DNA of 64,000 nt, taken from an uncultured Clostridia bacterium. Lineage in GTDB: Bacteria; Bacillota; Clostridia; TANB77; CAG-508. Below are positions 1 through 8,486 of the stretch, in pieces. Under the pieces are notes generated by a model. It was not told where the DNA came from. It did no database searches and worked only from the letters and a program-made list of their open reading frames with translations. A program made the translations under genes and the position numbers. Numbering within the stretch: the stretch's first letter is position 1; every line of letters begins with the position of its first letter. Location of the stretch: positions 45,631-109,630 of the forward strand of contig CALXAA010000003.1 in the NCBI GenBank assembly GCA_944386165.1, in the 5' to 3' direction.

Positions 1-914
1 ACTCCAAAAGATATAATATTATTCATTGTAAGTAATGCACCAACTATACAAACTGCAACATATCCAAAATTTCCTATAAATGCCATAATAGGTTGCATAA
101 TTCCTGATAAAAATTGACTCTTTTGATTAGCTATAGAAACTTTTCTATTATATTCATCAAATTTTTCATCTGATTCTTTTTCTCCATTATATGCTTTTAC
201 TACATTCAATCCTGAATAGATTTCCTCTATATGTCCATTTAAATTTCCTAATTCTTCTTGTCTTTGAACAAAGTATTTTTGAGATTTTCCTAGAATGAAG
301 AACATTCCTAAAAATCCAAATAGACTTGCTCCTATTGCAGTTAATGCCATTATCCAGTTTGTAATAAACATCATTATAATTGAACCTAAAAATAATGTTA
401 TATTGGTTACTAAGCTTCCTAAAGATTGGTTCATTGTTTGGGCTATCATGTCAACATCGTTTGTAACTCTTGAAAGTGTATCTCCTGCTTGGTGTTGATC
501 AAAATAGCTTAATGGTAATTTGTTTATTTTTATTGATATTCTTTTTCTTAAACTTCTTGCAAAATTATTGGCAACATTTGTCATACATAAACCTTGTATA
601 AATGTAAATATTGCACTACATCCATATATACAGATTAAAAATATTGTTATCGATTTAATTGCATTCATATCCATTTCTGCCATTAAACCTTTTTGTATTT
701 CATCTGTCATTTTTGATAATTGGTCTGGTGCTGATATTGATAAAATTGCTCCAATTATTGCTAAGATTAAAGATATAATTATTAAAATTTTAAATTTTCC
801 TAATTCTTTTATAAGTCTTCTAACAGCTTCTTTAAAATCTTTTGCTTTTTCACCAGCTGCCATTCCTCGTCCCATGGGTCCTCTCCTTGGAGTTCCTGCT
901 CCATTGCTACTCAT
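1..914 (-). CDS. ABC exporter subunit (ABC transmembrane domain), partial at window edge
   Basis: Only the first ~304 codons are visible; the gene runs off the left edge. The start at 914 follows an AAGGGA site. The visible part starts with a short basic Gly/Arg-rich tail (MSSNGAGTPRRG), then an ABC type-1 exporter membrane domain with several hydrophobic helices and the family motif near SYFDQHQAGDTLSRVTNDVD. It lies 30 bp downstream of another ABC exporter half-transporter on the same strand, so the two almost certainly form a heterodimeric multidrug/lipid-type exporter. The ATPase domain is outside the window. Family call is firm; the substrate cannot be read from sequence. Confidence 0.9.
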   Translation of the reverse strand, partial: MSSNGAGTPRRGPMGRGMAAGEKAKDFKEAVRRLIKELGKFKILIIISLILAIIGAILSISAPDQLSKMTDEIQKGLMAEMDMNAIKSITIFLICIYGCSAIFTFIQGLCMTNVANNFARSLRKRISIKINKLPLSYFDQHQAGDTLSRVTNDVDMIAQTMNQSLGSLVTNITLFLGSIIMMFITNWIMALTAIGASLFGFLGMFFILGKSQKYFVQRQEELGNLNGHIEEIYSGLNVVKAYNGEKESDEKFDEYNRKVSIANQKSQFLSGIMQPIMAFIGNFGYVAVCIVGALLTMNNIISFG

Positions 915-944
915 CTTTTTTTCATCCCTTTCTTGGTCTATATT

Positions 945-2705
945 TTAAGCTCCCAATTCTTTTTCAGATAATTGAGATAATGCTATTTGTTTATATACTT
1001 CACAGTTTTTTAATAATTCTTTATGTGTTCCTTTTCCAACTACTACACCATTATCTAGTACAATAATTTGGTCTGCATTCATTATTGTTCCTATTCTTTG
1101 TGCTACAATTAAACTTGTTGCATCTGCTGTATATTTTTTTAGTTCTTTTCTTAATACACTGTCTGTTTTATAATCTAGTGCTGAAAAACTGTCATCAAAA
1201 ATGTATATTTCTGGATCTCTTGCTATTGCTCTTGCTATTGCTAATCTTTGTTTTTGACCTCCAGATACATTTGTACCTCCTTGTGCTATATGACTTTCAT
1301 ATTTGTCATCCATTTTTTCTACAAAGTCTTTTCCTTGTGCTACTTCTATTGCCTTTTTTATTTGTTCTTCTGTTGCTTTTTCTTTACCATTATCTCCATA
1401 GGCAATATTTGAACTTACTGTTCCATTGAACATAACAGCTTTTTGTGGTACATATCCTATTTTATTGTGTAAATATTCTTGTGTATAGTCTTTTACATTT
1501 ACTCCATCAACAAGAACTTCTCCTTCTGTTGCATCATAAAATCTTGGTACTAAATTAATTAATGTAGATTTTCCACTTCCTGTTGAGCCAATAAATGCTA
1601 CTGTATCTCCTTTATTGGCTTTAAATGAAATATCTTTTAATAGGTATTCATCTGCATCAGGATATTTGAATGATACATTTTTAAATTCAACTGTTCCAAC
1701 TTCTTTTGTCGTTGGTTTATCAATCTTTCCATCTTTTATACTAATTTGTGTATCTAATACTTCATTTATACGGTTTGCAGATACTTGTGCTCTTGGTAAC
1801 ATCATAAATATAAATGCAAGCATTAAAAATGCCATTATTACTTGCATAGCATATGAACTAAATACAACCATATTACCAAATAATACTACTTTGTCAGCAA
1901 TTCCTGCTTCTTTTATTAGTGTTGCTCCTACAAAGTATATTGCAAGTGTTACTGAATTCATAATTAAATACATTAGTGGTTGCATTATAGAAAATAAACT
2001 TTGGTTAAATAATTGTTGATTTGTTAAATTATTATTTGCTACATTGAATTTATCTTCTTGATATTGTTCTGCATTAAATGCTCTAACAACTCTTATTCCT
2101 GTTAGGTTTTCACGTGTTACACCATTTAATTTATCTATTAATTTTTGTACTCTTCTAAATCTTGGCAATACTATTACCATTAATATTGCTATAACTGACA
2201 TTAATACTACAACTGCTATTCCTGTTATTGTACTCCATTGCCAACTTTTGTTCAAGATTTTTGTTACAGCCCATATTGCTGTAATTGGTGCTTTAATTAA
2301 TAATTGCATTCCCATTGCTATTAACATTTCTATTTGTGTTACATCATTTGTTGTTCTTGTTATTAAACTGTTCGTAGAGAATTGTTTTACTTCTTGCATT
2401 GCTAAATTTTCTACTTTAGTAAAGATTTTCTTTCTGATGTTTTTTGAAAAATTTGAAGATATTTTTGAAGTTATATATCCTGTTACTATTGCTGCAACTA
2501 AGCTTCCAAATGCACATGCAAGCATATATCCTCCATTAATTAATATATCTTTCATCTCACTTCCTTCTGTTTGTACGAGTTGTGTTATTTCTGACATATA
2601 GTCTGGCATTTTTAATTCTAGCCATACTTGTGTAAATATAAGTGCTAGAGATATAAGAATAAATAACCAGTCTTTTTTTGTAAAGTTTTTAAATAGTTTT
2701 AACAT
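945..2705 (-). CDS. ABC exporter half-transporter with degenerate catalytic site
   Basis: 586 aa, the full length of a fused TMD-NBD half-exporter. It has about six membrane helices in residues 1-310 and an ATPase domain with Walker A GSTGSGKST near residue 372, signature VSGGQKQR near 478 and Walker B ending FDDSFSALD near 500. The catalytic Glu after Walker B is replaced by Asp. This is the known pattern for the degenerate subunit of heterodimeric exporters of the TM287/288 type. The start is supported by a GGGAG site 6 nt upstream. It is the first gene of a pair with the exporter subunit that begins 30 bp downstream. The role is probably drug or lipid export from the cytoplasmic membrane; substrate unknown. 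Confidence 0.93.
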   Translation of the reverse strand: MLKLFKNFTKKDWLFILISLALIFTQVWLELKMPDYMSEITQLVQTEGSEMKDILINGGYMLACAFGSLVAAIVTGYITSKISSNFSKNIRKKIFTKVENLAMQEVKQFSTNSLITRTTNDVTQIEMLIAMGMQLLIKAPITAIWAVTKILNKSWQWSTITGIAVVVLMSVIAILMVIVLPRFRRVQKLIDKLNGVTRENLTGIRVVRAFNAEQYQEDKFNVANNNLTNQQLFNQSLFSIMQPLMYLIMNSVTLAIYFVGATLIKEAGIADKVVLFGNMVVFSSYAMQVIMAFLMLAFIFMMLPRAQVSANRINEVLDTQISIKDGKIDKPTTKEVGTVEFKNVSFKYPDADEYLLKDISFKANKGDTVAFIGSTGSGKSTLINLVPRFYDATEGEVLVDGVNVKDYTQEYLHNKIGYVPQKAVMFNGTVSSNIAYGDNGKEKATEEQIKKAIEVAQGKDFVEKMDDKYESHIAQGGTNVSGGQKQRLAIARAIARDPEIYIFDDSFSALDYKTDSVLRKELKKYTADATSLIVAQRIGTIMNADQIIVLDNGVVVGKGTHKELLKNCEVYKQIALSQLSEKELGA

Positions 2706-2804
2706 ATTCTTCTCCCTTCTTTTATTGTAAAATTTTGCGCATATTGTATTTTATTACTTTTGAGGCATTTTATCAAGATAAATTATAAATGTTTCACAAA
2801 AAAT

Positions 2805-3647
2805 TTACATTTTATTAGATGCCAAGGGGTTGTCAAAATCTCCGTCCCCATTGACAACTATTTCAGCTCCTAAAAATACAATGTAAAAACATACATATGT
2901 CCACATCATTATAAGCATTAATGTTGTTAGACTTCCATATGTTATAGAAAATCCTTTAAATATATCTAAATATATTGAAAATACAAATGATACTAATTTT
3001 ATAACTACTGCTGAAAATAATGCTCCTAGTACTAGGCTTTTTATTTTTTTGTTTGATTTTACCATATATTTGTATAGTATTAGGATTATAATAAATGTAA
3101 TAGTTATTAATCCAAATTCTATAAAAATTTTTTCTATAATTCCTAAATTAAATAAAATTCCAAATTGTTCTTTTAAAAGAGATATTAATATTTTTCCAAA
3201 AACAAGGACTATTAATGCCATTACTATTAATATTATGAAAAATATGGTTTGTATTATTGATTTAAATCTTAGATAGAAATAATTTGTTTGAACTTTATTT
3301 TTTACTCCATAAATTTTTTGTAATCCTTTTGTAAATGCATATAGTCCTTTTCCTGCAGACCATAATGTAAATATTATTGATATTGAAATTGTTCCTATTG
3401 ATTTTGAATAGACTTCTTGAACTATGTTTAAAACTAGTTCTTCCATGTTTGATGGGATTATTCTAGATATAACTTCAAATAGTGTTTTTTGGTTTATTCC
3501 AGTATATTGTATCATTGTTAATAATAATATTATAAATGGAATAAATGATAGTATTGTGTAATATGCACATTGTGCAGAATATTCACTAACATTGTCTTTT
3601 GAAAGATTTGCAATTATTTTTTTTGCAAAAGAATATATTTTTTCCAT
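2805..3647 (-). CDS. YihY/BrkB (UPF0761) family membrane protein with repeat-derived C-terminus
   Basis: 280 aa integral membrane protein with about six hydrophobic helices, beginning with a SAQCAYYTILSFIPFI stretch typical of the YihY/BrkB family, once annotated as ribonuclease BN. Its cellular role is not established. The last helix is followed by VVNGDGDFDN, which is exactly the translation of a 30-bp dispersed repeat (2829-2858), then PLASNKM and the stop. So the native C-terminus appears to have been replaced or extended by repeat insertion in an open frame. It stands alone, upstream of the ABC pair and downstream of rnpB on the same strand. Confidence 0.85.
   Translation of the reverse strand: MEKIYSFAKKIIANLSKDNVSEYSAQCAYYTILSFIPFIILLLTMIQYTGINQKTLFEVISRIIPSNMEELVLNIVQEVYSKSIGTISISIIFTLWSAGKGLYAFTKGLQKIYGVKNKVQTNYFYLRFKSIIQTIFFIILIVMALIVLVFGKILISLLKEQFGILFNLGIIEKIFIEFGLITITFIIILILYKYMVKSNKKIKSLVLGALFSAVVIKLVSFVFSIYLDIFKGFSITYGSLTTLMLIMMWTYVCFYIVFLGAEIVVNGDGDFDNPLASNKM
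2829..2858 (-). repeat. Dispersed 30-bp repeat, intact copy inside the YihY gene
   Basis: Thirty bases with 8-bp inverted ends GTTGTCAA...TTGACAAC around a GGGGACGGAG core (minus-strand reading). The same 30 bases occur perfectly at 62919-62948, with one change at 57075-57104, and in a diverged form at 57384-57413. Here the element is translated as part of the upstream membrane protein's tail. Confidence 0.9.
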
Positions 3648-3670
3648 AATTGTTGTTTACTCCCAAAAAT

Positions 3671-3708
3671 AAAAAAGACTTATATTATATTATAAGCCTT
3701 TTATGGAA
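3671..3708 (-). terminator. Rho-independent terminator downstream of rnpB
   Basis: Minus-strand hairpin formed by GCTTATA and TATAAGT arms around a short AT loop, followed by a TCTTTTTT tract. It lies about 20 bp beyond the RNase P RNA 3' end and before the YihY gene. Confidence 0.75.
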
Positions 3709-3723
3709 TTTTTATTATTAATT

Positions 3724-4119
3724 TAAGTAAATCTGTAAGCCGGGTTCTGTCATTTAAAATAGTCATTTATCTAGAACATATATTGCTATATGCTTCAAGC
3801 CACGCATTTCAGAAGACGCCGAGCAGACTTAATCTTCTACTTAGGTGTTGCTCCAGATGGGGTTTACACTGACCCATTATGTCACCATACTGGCGGTGAG
3901 CTCTTACCTCGCCTTTTCACCCTTACCTCACTAATATTTAAGGATTTAATCCTAATATATAAAGTAGTTAAAACTACACAAAATTGAGGCGGTTATTTTC
4001 TGTTGCACTTTCCTTAAGGTTTCCCTCACTAGACGTTATCTAGCATCATTGCTCTATGGAGCCCGGACTTTCCTCTCGTAAATCCTTTCGAATTTTACCA
4101 GCGACTATTCAATTTACTC
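3724..4119 (-). ncRNA. rnpB: RNase P RNA
   Basis: Catalytic RNA subunit of RNase P, which matures tRNA 5' ends. On the minus strand the universally conserved blocks are present: GAGGAAAGTCCGGGCTCC near the 5' end, then GTGCAACAGAAA with ACCGCC, AAGGGTGAAAAGGCGAGGTAAGAGC, and AGAACCCGGCTTAC near the 3' end. The ends are set by pairing of AGTAAAT (5') with ATTTACT (3') as helix P1. A consensus promoter lies just upstream and a hairpin terminator just downstream. The small open frame across it is fortuitous. The exact ends are uncertain by a few bases. Confidence 0.96.
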
Positions 4120-4125
4120 TAAGAT

Positions 4126-4154
4126 ATTATAGCATTTTTTTACTAATTAATCAA
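4126..4154 (-). promoter_or_regulatory. Sigma-70-type promoter for rnpB
   Basis: Minus strand: -35 TTGATT, 17-bp spacer, -10 TATAAT (preceded by TGC), placing the transcript start at about 4119, exactly at the predicted 5' end of RNase P RNA. Confidence 0.85.
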
Positions 4155-4157
4155 GAT

Positions 4158-6842
4158 TTATTTACAATCATACCAATTAGTTGCTTCAGAAATTTCTGCA
4201 ATTAGAGGAACTTTAAGTTGAGTTGCATTTTCCATTTTGTTTTTTAATATTTCTTTAATTTCTTCCGCTTCATCTATAGGTGCTTCAATCATCATCTCAT
4301 CATGAACTTGTAATACTATTTTAGATTTTAAATTACGTAATTTTATTTCTTTTAAAACATTTATCATTGCAATTTTCATAATATCTGCAGCTGTTCCTTG
4401 AATTGGTGTGTTCATTGCTGCTCTTTGTCCAAATTGTCTTACCATATAATTATTTGATTTTAGTTCTGGAATATATCTTCTTCTTTTAAATTCTGTTTCT
4501 ACATAACCTTTTTCTTTTGCTTCTTCAACAATATTTGTCATAAATTGTTTTATTCCTGAATATAATTCTAAGTATTGGTCTATATATTGTTTGGCTTGTT
4601 TTCTTGAAATATGCAATTGTTCTCCTAATCCAAAGTCACTTATTCCATATACAATACCAAAATTTACTGCTTTTGCACTATTTCTTTGTTCTTTTGTTAC
4701 TTCATCAATTGGTATATTAAATACTTTTGAGGCTGCTTGTTTATGAATATCTTCTCCATTTTTAAAAGCTTGTATCATATGTTCATCATTTGAAATATGT
4801 GCTAGTACTCTTAATTCTATTTGTGAATAATCAGCATCAATATATATACAATTTTCAGCTGGTTTAAATACTTTTCTTAATTGTTTTCCTAATTCAAATC
4901 TTGTTGGTATATTTTGTAGATTTGGCTCTGTTGAGCTTATTCTTCCTGTTGCTGTTATTGTTTGGTGGAAAAATGAATGTATCCTTTTTGTTTTTGGATT
5001 AACATAAACTTTCATTCCTTCTACATATGTTGAATTTAATTTCATTAATTGTCTATATTCTAATAATTTTTCAATAACAGGATGTTCTTCTACTAGTTTT
5101 TCTAATACATCAACATCTGTTGAATATCCATTTTTTGTCTTTTTTACTACTGGTAATTTTAATTTTTCAAATAATACTTCTCCTAATTGTTTTGGAGAAT
5201 TTATGTTAAATTCTTCTCCGCATAATTTGTATATTTCATCTGTTAATGAATTTAATCTTGTTTTTAACATATCTCCATAGTTTTCTAATTCGTTTACATC
5301 AAGATACATTCCATTCCATTGCATTTCTGCTAATACTTCTACTGTTGGCATATCAATATTTTTGAATAATTCTATTTCTTCTGCTTCCTGAAGCTTTTTT
5401 AGTGTTATTTCAGATAATTGGTAAATTTCTTTTGCATATATACAACATTTCATTTTTGAAAGCTGATTTTCTTCTTTTGGCGAGTCAAATAAAGATGTTT
5501 GCTTGGCTTCTTCATTTAAACCATTTGAAGCAAAAATTTCATTATTGTCTATTTCTAGATAATCTCTAGCAATAATGTCTATATCTAATTTACTTGTTGG
5601 TTCTAAAATGTATGTTGCAACTTTTTGGTCATATACTATATTTTTCATGGTAATTCCAGTTTGCTTTAATAAAATATAGTCTTCTGCTAAGTTATATCCA
5701 TATTTTTCTATTTTTTCGTTTTCAAAAATTTCTTTTAATATTTTTTCAAACTCTGCGCTTTTTGATATATAATATAGTTTTTCATTACTATATATTCCAA
5801 TTCCAACTATATCTTTTTTTATTATGTTTTCTTCATTATTGTTGTTTTCTAATTCTAAATAATAATATAGTTTTCCTTTTAAATCAGGAATTTGGTCTGT
5901 TTCTATTATTTCTATTTTTTGATTTTCTTCTTTTTTTACATTTACATTTTCTGCTGTTCTTAAACTAAATTTATCTATATATCTTTGAAAACGTAATTCT
6001 TCAAATAGTTCTAATACTTTTGGTCTATCCCACTCTTCTACTTTTAGGTCTTCTAATTTTTGGTCTAATGGTACTTTTGTGTCAATTTGTCCTAGTGTTC
6101 TTGAAAGTTCTGCCATTTCTTTATTTGCTATTATGTTTTCTTTTTGTTTTCCTTTTAAGTCATCTTTTCCTTTTTCTATTTTTTCATATAATTCTTTTAC
6201 TGAATGATATTTTTGTATTAGTAATAGTGCTGTTTTTGGTCCTATTCCTGGTACTCCTGGAATATTATCAGATGTGTCTCCTTGTAATGCTTTTACTTCA
6301 ATTAGTTGTTTTGGCTCTATTCCATATTCTTCTATAATTTTTTCTCTGTTATAATTTTCTGTTTCTGTTTTTCCTGCTTTTGTTCTTGGAATTCTAATTG
6401 TTATATTGTCACTTGCAAGTTGGAATGTGTCTCTATCTCCTGAAAGTATTGTTACTTCTAGCCCTTTCTTTTCTCCAAATTTAGCAAGTGTGCCTAAGAT
6501 GTCGTCTCCTTCATATCCTTCTTTTTCTAGTATATCTATATTCATTGCTCTTAATACGTCTTTAATAACAGGCATTTGCTCTGCTAGTTCTTCTGGCATT
6601 CCATGTCTGTTTGCTTTATATCCTTCAAATAGTTCTTTTCTTTTTAATTTACCTTTTACGTCAAATGCAACTGCCATGTATTCTGGTTTTAAATCTTCTA
6701 CTATATTAAATAATATTGCTAAAAATCCATATATTGCATTTGTGTATTTTCCGTCTTTTGTTGTTAGCATTTTACTTCCCATTATTCCATAAAATGCTCT
6801 ATTCATTATACTGTTTCCGTCTATTAAAACAAGTTTACTCAT
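4158..6842 (-). CDS. polA: DNA polymerase I
   Basis: 894 aa. It fills gaps and removes primers during lagging-strand synthesis and repair. Residues 1-290 are the 5' nuclease domain (LVLIDGNSIMNRAF, GVPGIGPKTA). A middle domain of 3'-5' exonuclease fold follows, with poorly kept acidic motifs, so proofreading is probably weak or lost. The polymerase domain has motif A DADYSQIELR near 666, motif B KAVNFGIVYG near 721 and motif C QVHDE near 845. The start at 6842 (MSKLVLIDG) is chosen because an AAAGGA site lies about 9 nt upstream; a longer frame reaches 6911 but adds a non-conserved tail without a ribosome site. Confidence 0.97.
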   Translation of the reverse strand: MSKLVLIDGNSIMNRAFYGIMGSKMLTTKDGKYTNAIYGFLAILFNIVEDLKPEYMAVAFDVKGKLKRKELFEGYKANRHGMPEELAEQMPVIKDVLRAMNIDILEKEGYEGDDILGTLAKFGEKKGLEVTILSGDRDTFQLASDNITIRIPRTKAGKTETENYNREKIIEEYGIEPKQLIEVKALQGDTSDNIPGVPGIGPKTALLLIQKYHSVKELYEKIEKGKDDLKGKQKENIIANKEMAELSRTLGQIDTKVPLDQKLEDLKVEEWDRPKVLELFEELRFQRYIDKFSLRTAENVNVKKEENQKIEIIETDQIPDLKGKLYYYLELENNNNEENIIKKDIVGIGIYSNEKLYYISKSAEFEKILKEIFENEKIEKYGYNLAEDYILLKQTGITMKNIVYDQKVATYILEPTSKLDIDIIARDYLEIDNNEIFASNGLNEEAKQTSLFDSPKEENQLSKMKCCIYAKEIYQLSEITLKKLQEAEEIELFKNIDMPTVEVLAEMQWNGMYLDVNELENYGDMLKTRLNSLTDEIYKLCGEEFNINSPKQLGEVLFEKLKLPVVKKTKNGYSTDVDVLEKLVEEHPVIEKLLEYRQLMKLNSTYVEGMKVYVNPKTKRIHSFFHQTITATGRISSTEPNLQNIPTRFELGKQLRKVFKPAENCIYIDADYSQIELRVLAHISNDEHMIQAFKNGEDIHKQAASKVFNIPIDEVTKEQRNSAKAVNFGIVYGISDFGLGEQLHISRKQAKQYIDQYLELYSGIKQFMTNIVEEAKEKGYVETEFKRRRYIPELKSNNYMVRQFGQRAAMNTPIQGTAADIMKIAMINVLKEIKLRNLKSKIVLQVHDEMMIEAPIDEAEEIKEILKNKMENATQLKVPLIAEISEATNWYDCK

Positions 6843-6937
6843 AATTTGGTTTCCTTTCTTGTTGTTTCTTTTCATACTTGTTAATATATCATAGAATTTG
6901 TAATTATTCAATTATATTTATATATATTTGTAAATAA

Positions 6938-6990
6938 AAAAAGCATGATAAGTATTCTAAAATTTAGAATAACCTATAATGCTTTTTCTA
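6938..6990 (-). terminator. Terminator of the rplU-rpmA operon
   Basis: Long hairpin with AAAAAGCAT...ATGCTTTTT outer arms and TATTCTAAA/TTTAGAATA inner arms, lying just after the rpmA stop on the minus strand and ending in an A/T tract. The symmetric ends could act in both directions. Confidence 0.75.
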
Positions 6991-7002
6991 TGTAGTAAAA
7001 AA

Positions 7003-7281
7003 CTAATTGTTTGCTGTAACTGTTTCTTCAACTGGATATACACTTACTTGTTTTTTATCTTTTCCTTTTCTTTCAAATTTTACTTTTCCGTCTACTAATG
7101 CATATAGTGTGTCGTCACTACCTTTTCCAACATTAGTTCCAGGATGCATTTTGGTTCCTCTTTGTCTTACTAGGATGTTTCCTGCTAAAACAAATTGTCC
7201 ATCAGCTCTCTTGACACCAAGTCTCTTAGATTCACTGTCTCTACCGTTCTTGATACTACCTTGACCTTTTTTATGTGCCAT
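7003..7281 (-). CDS. rpmA: 50S ribosomal protein L27
   Basis: 92 aa. The protein's N-terminus reaches toward the peptidyl transferase centre. The start at 7281 gives [16 protein letters not shown] and has AAAGGAG 8 nt upstream; a GTG nine bases earlier overlaps that site and is rejected. Most Firmicutes make L27 with a ~9-residue N-terminal extension ending in FF that is removed by the Prp protease, whose gene sits between rplU and rpmA. Neither the extension nor a prp gene is present here: only 103 bp separate the two ribosomal genes. Confidence 0.97.
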   Translation of the reverse strand: MAHKKGQGSIKNGRDSESKRLGVKRADGQFVLAGNILVRQRGTKMHPGTNVGKGSDDTLYALVDGKVKFERKGKDKKQVSVYPVEETVTANN

Positions 7282-7384
7282 GATTTTCACTCCTTTCAGT
7301 TCTTAGTCTAGTCTTTTTAAAGACTGATTTAGGATAAATTTTTATATTTATTATCTCATTATTAACTTTGTAAATTATTTTTTA

Positions 7385-7780
7385 CTAAGCTTCAACTTTT
7401 TCTGTTTTTTCAGCTTTTTCTACTTTTTCAGTTGTCTCTGCTTTTTTTGCTGTTTCTGCTTTTTTTGTTGCTGTTTTTATTCCTGTAATTTCAACTTTTG
7501 TGTATGGTTGTCTGTGTCCTTGTTTTGTTCTTTCGTTCTTTTTAGCTTTCATTTTGAAAACTATGATTTTTTTAGATTTTCCGTGAACAATAACTTTTCC
7601 TTCAACCTTTACACCTTTTACATATGGATTTCCTACTTGTACTTTTCCATCATCAGATACTAATATTACTTTGTCAAAAGTGATTTTCTTTCCTTCTTCA
7701 GCATCTAATTTTTCGAAAAATACTACATCTCCTTCTGCAACTTTGTATTGTTTTCCACAACTTTCAATTACTGCGTACAT
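7385..7780 (-). CDS. rplU: 50S ribosomal protein L21 with low-complexity C-terminal tail
   Basis: 131 aa; the L21 family is usually 100-105. Residues 1-102 are typical L21 ([29 protein letters not shown]). The rest is a Lys/Glu/Ala/Thr tail with repeated KAE and EKVEK units, likely disordered. The ribosome site GGGAGG precedes the ATG. It is the first gene of the rplU-rpmA operon and is preceded by a structured leader and a consensus promoter. Confidence 0.96.
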   Translation of the reverse strand: MYAVIESCGKQYKVAEGDVVFFEKLDAEEGKKITFDKVILVSDDGKVQVGNPYVKGVKVEGKVIVHGKSKKIIVFKMKAKKNERTKQGHRQPYTKVEITGIKTATKKAETAKKAETTEKVEKAEKTEKVEA

Positions 7781-7878
7781 TTAAAATGCACCTCCCTTAT
7801 TTGTATACTCGCTAATCCTTAAAAAAGGTAGTTATTTTTATTTATAACTTTTAGATACCTTGACTAAGCGGATTACAG
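7781..7878 (-). promoter_or_regulatory. L21-type ribosomal protein leader RNA
   Basis: The ~98-nt 5' untranslated region of rplU can fold by pairing TAATCC-GCT (about 7867-7875) with GGATTA-GC near 7813-7822, enclosing a second pairing of AAGGTA with TACCTT. The position and general form match the L21 leader known in Firmicutes, believed to bind the ribosomal protein for autogenous control. Assignment is from position and hand-folding only. Confidence 0.6.
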
Positions 7879-7884
7879 TTAAAT

Positions 7885-7913
7885 ATTTTAACATATTTAT
7901 ACATGTTTGTCAA
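7885..7913 (-). promoter_or_regulatory. Promoter of the rplU-rpmA operon
   Basis: Minus strand: -35 TTGACA (perfect consensus), 17-bp spacer, -10 TAAAAT. The predicted transcript start is near 7878. Confidence 0.85.
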
Positions 7914-7932
7914 TATTTTTATTTGTATTTTT

Positions 7933-8469
7933 TTATTTGTATTTTTTTCTGTCAATTATATTTCCTTCAACATCTTTTAGTATTAATTCTTGGTCATCAA
8001 TAATCATGTAACTATGTTTTGTATTATTTTTTGGTAAAGATATTGAGCCTGGATTTGCAAATATAATTCCATATTGTTCTTCTATAAATCCTGTGTGGAA
8101 ATGTCCATATACAACAACTTTTCCAACTGGCGGTAAATTATCCATATTGTATTTGTGTCCATGGCTAAAGAAAAAGTCTACTCCGTTTATGTTTAATTCT
8201 ATATAATCTTCAAATTTAAATTCTGAAATCATTGCATCTACTTCTGCATCACAGTTTCCTTTGGTGCATAAAATAATGTCTTTGTATTCATTTAATATTT
8301 TGGCTACTTCCATTGGGTTATATTCATCTGTTAATGAATTTCTTGGTCCATGATAATATAAATCTCCAAGTAAAATTATTTTGTCTGGATTTTCTTTATT
8401 GTATATTTCTTTTATCTTTTTTGCATAATAGCTTGATCCATGTATGTCTGATATTACTAAATATTTCAT
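7933..8469 (-). CDS. yfcE: YfcE/MJ0936-type metallophosphoesterase
   Basis: 178 aa, the normal length of this small phosphodiesterase family. All calcineurin-like metal motifs are visible: SDIHG (residues 7-11), LGDLYYHG (about 35), KGNCD (about 71), SHGHKY (about 104) and YGHFH (about 121). It probably hydrolyses phosphodiesters with two Mn ions in the cytosol; the natural substrate is unknown. It lies 17 bp downstream of the dGTPase-like gene, so they are probably cotranscribed. The ribosome site is AAAGGAAAGAAAA just before the ATG. Confidence 0.9.
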   Translation of the reverse strand: MKYLVISDIHGSSYYAKKIKEIYNKENPDKIILLGDLYYHGPRNSLTDEYNPMEVAKILNEYKDIILCTKGNCDAEVDAMISEFKFEDYIELNINGVDFFFSHGHKYNMDNLPPVGKVVVYGHFHTGFIEEQYGIIFANPGSISLPKNNTKHSYMIIDDQELILKDVEGNIIDRKKYK

Positions 8470-8486
8470 TTTTTCTTTCCTTTCTT

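Noticed and set aside
3790..3987. Open frame of 65 codons in the plus strand
   Set aside because: It lies wholly inside RNase P RNA on the opposite strand and has no protein-like features.
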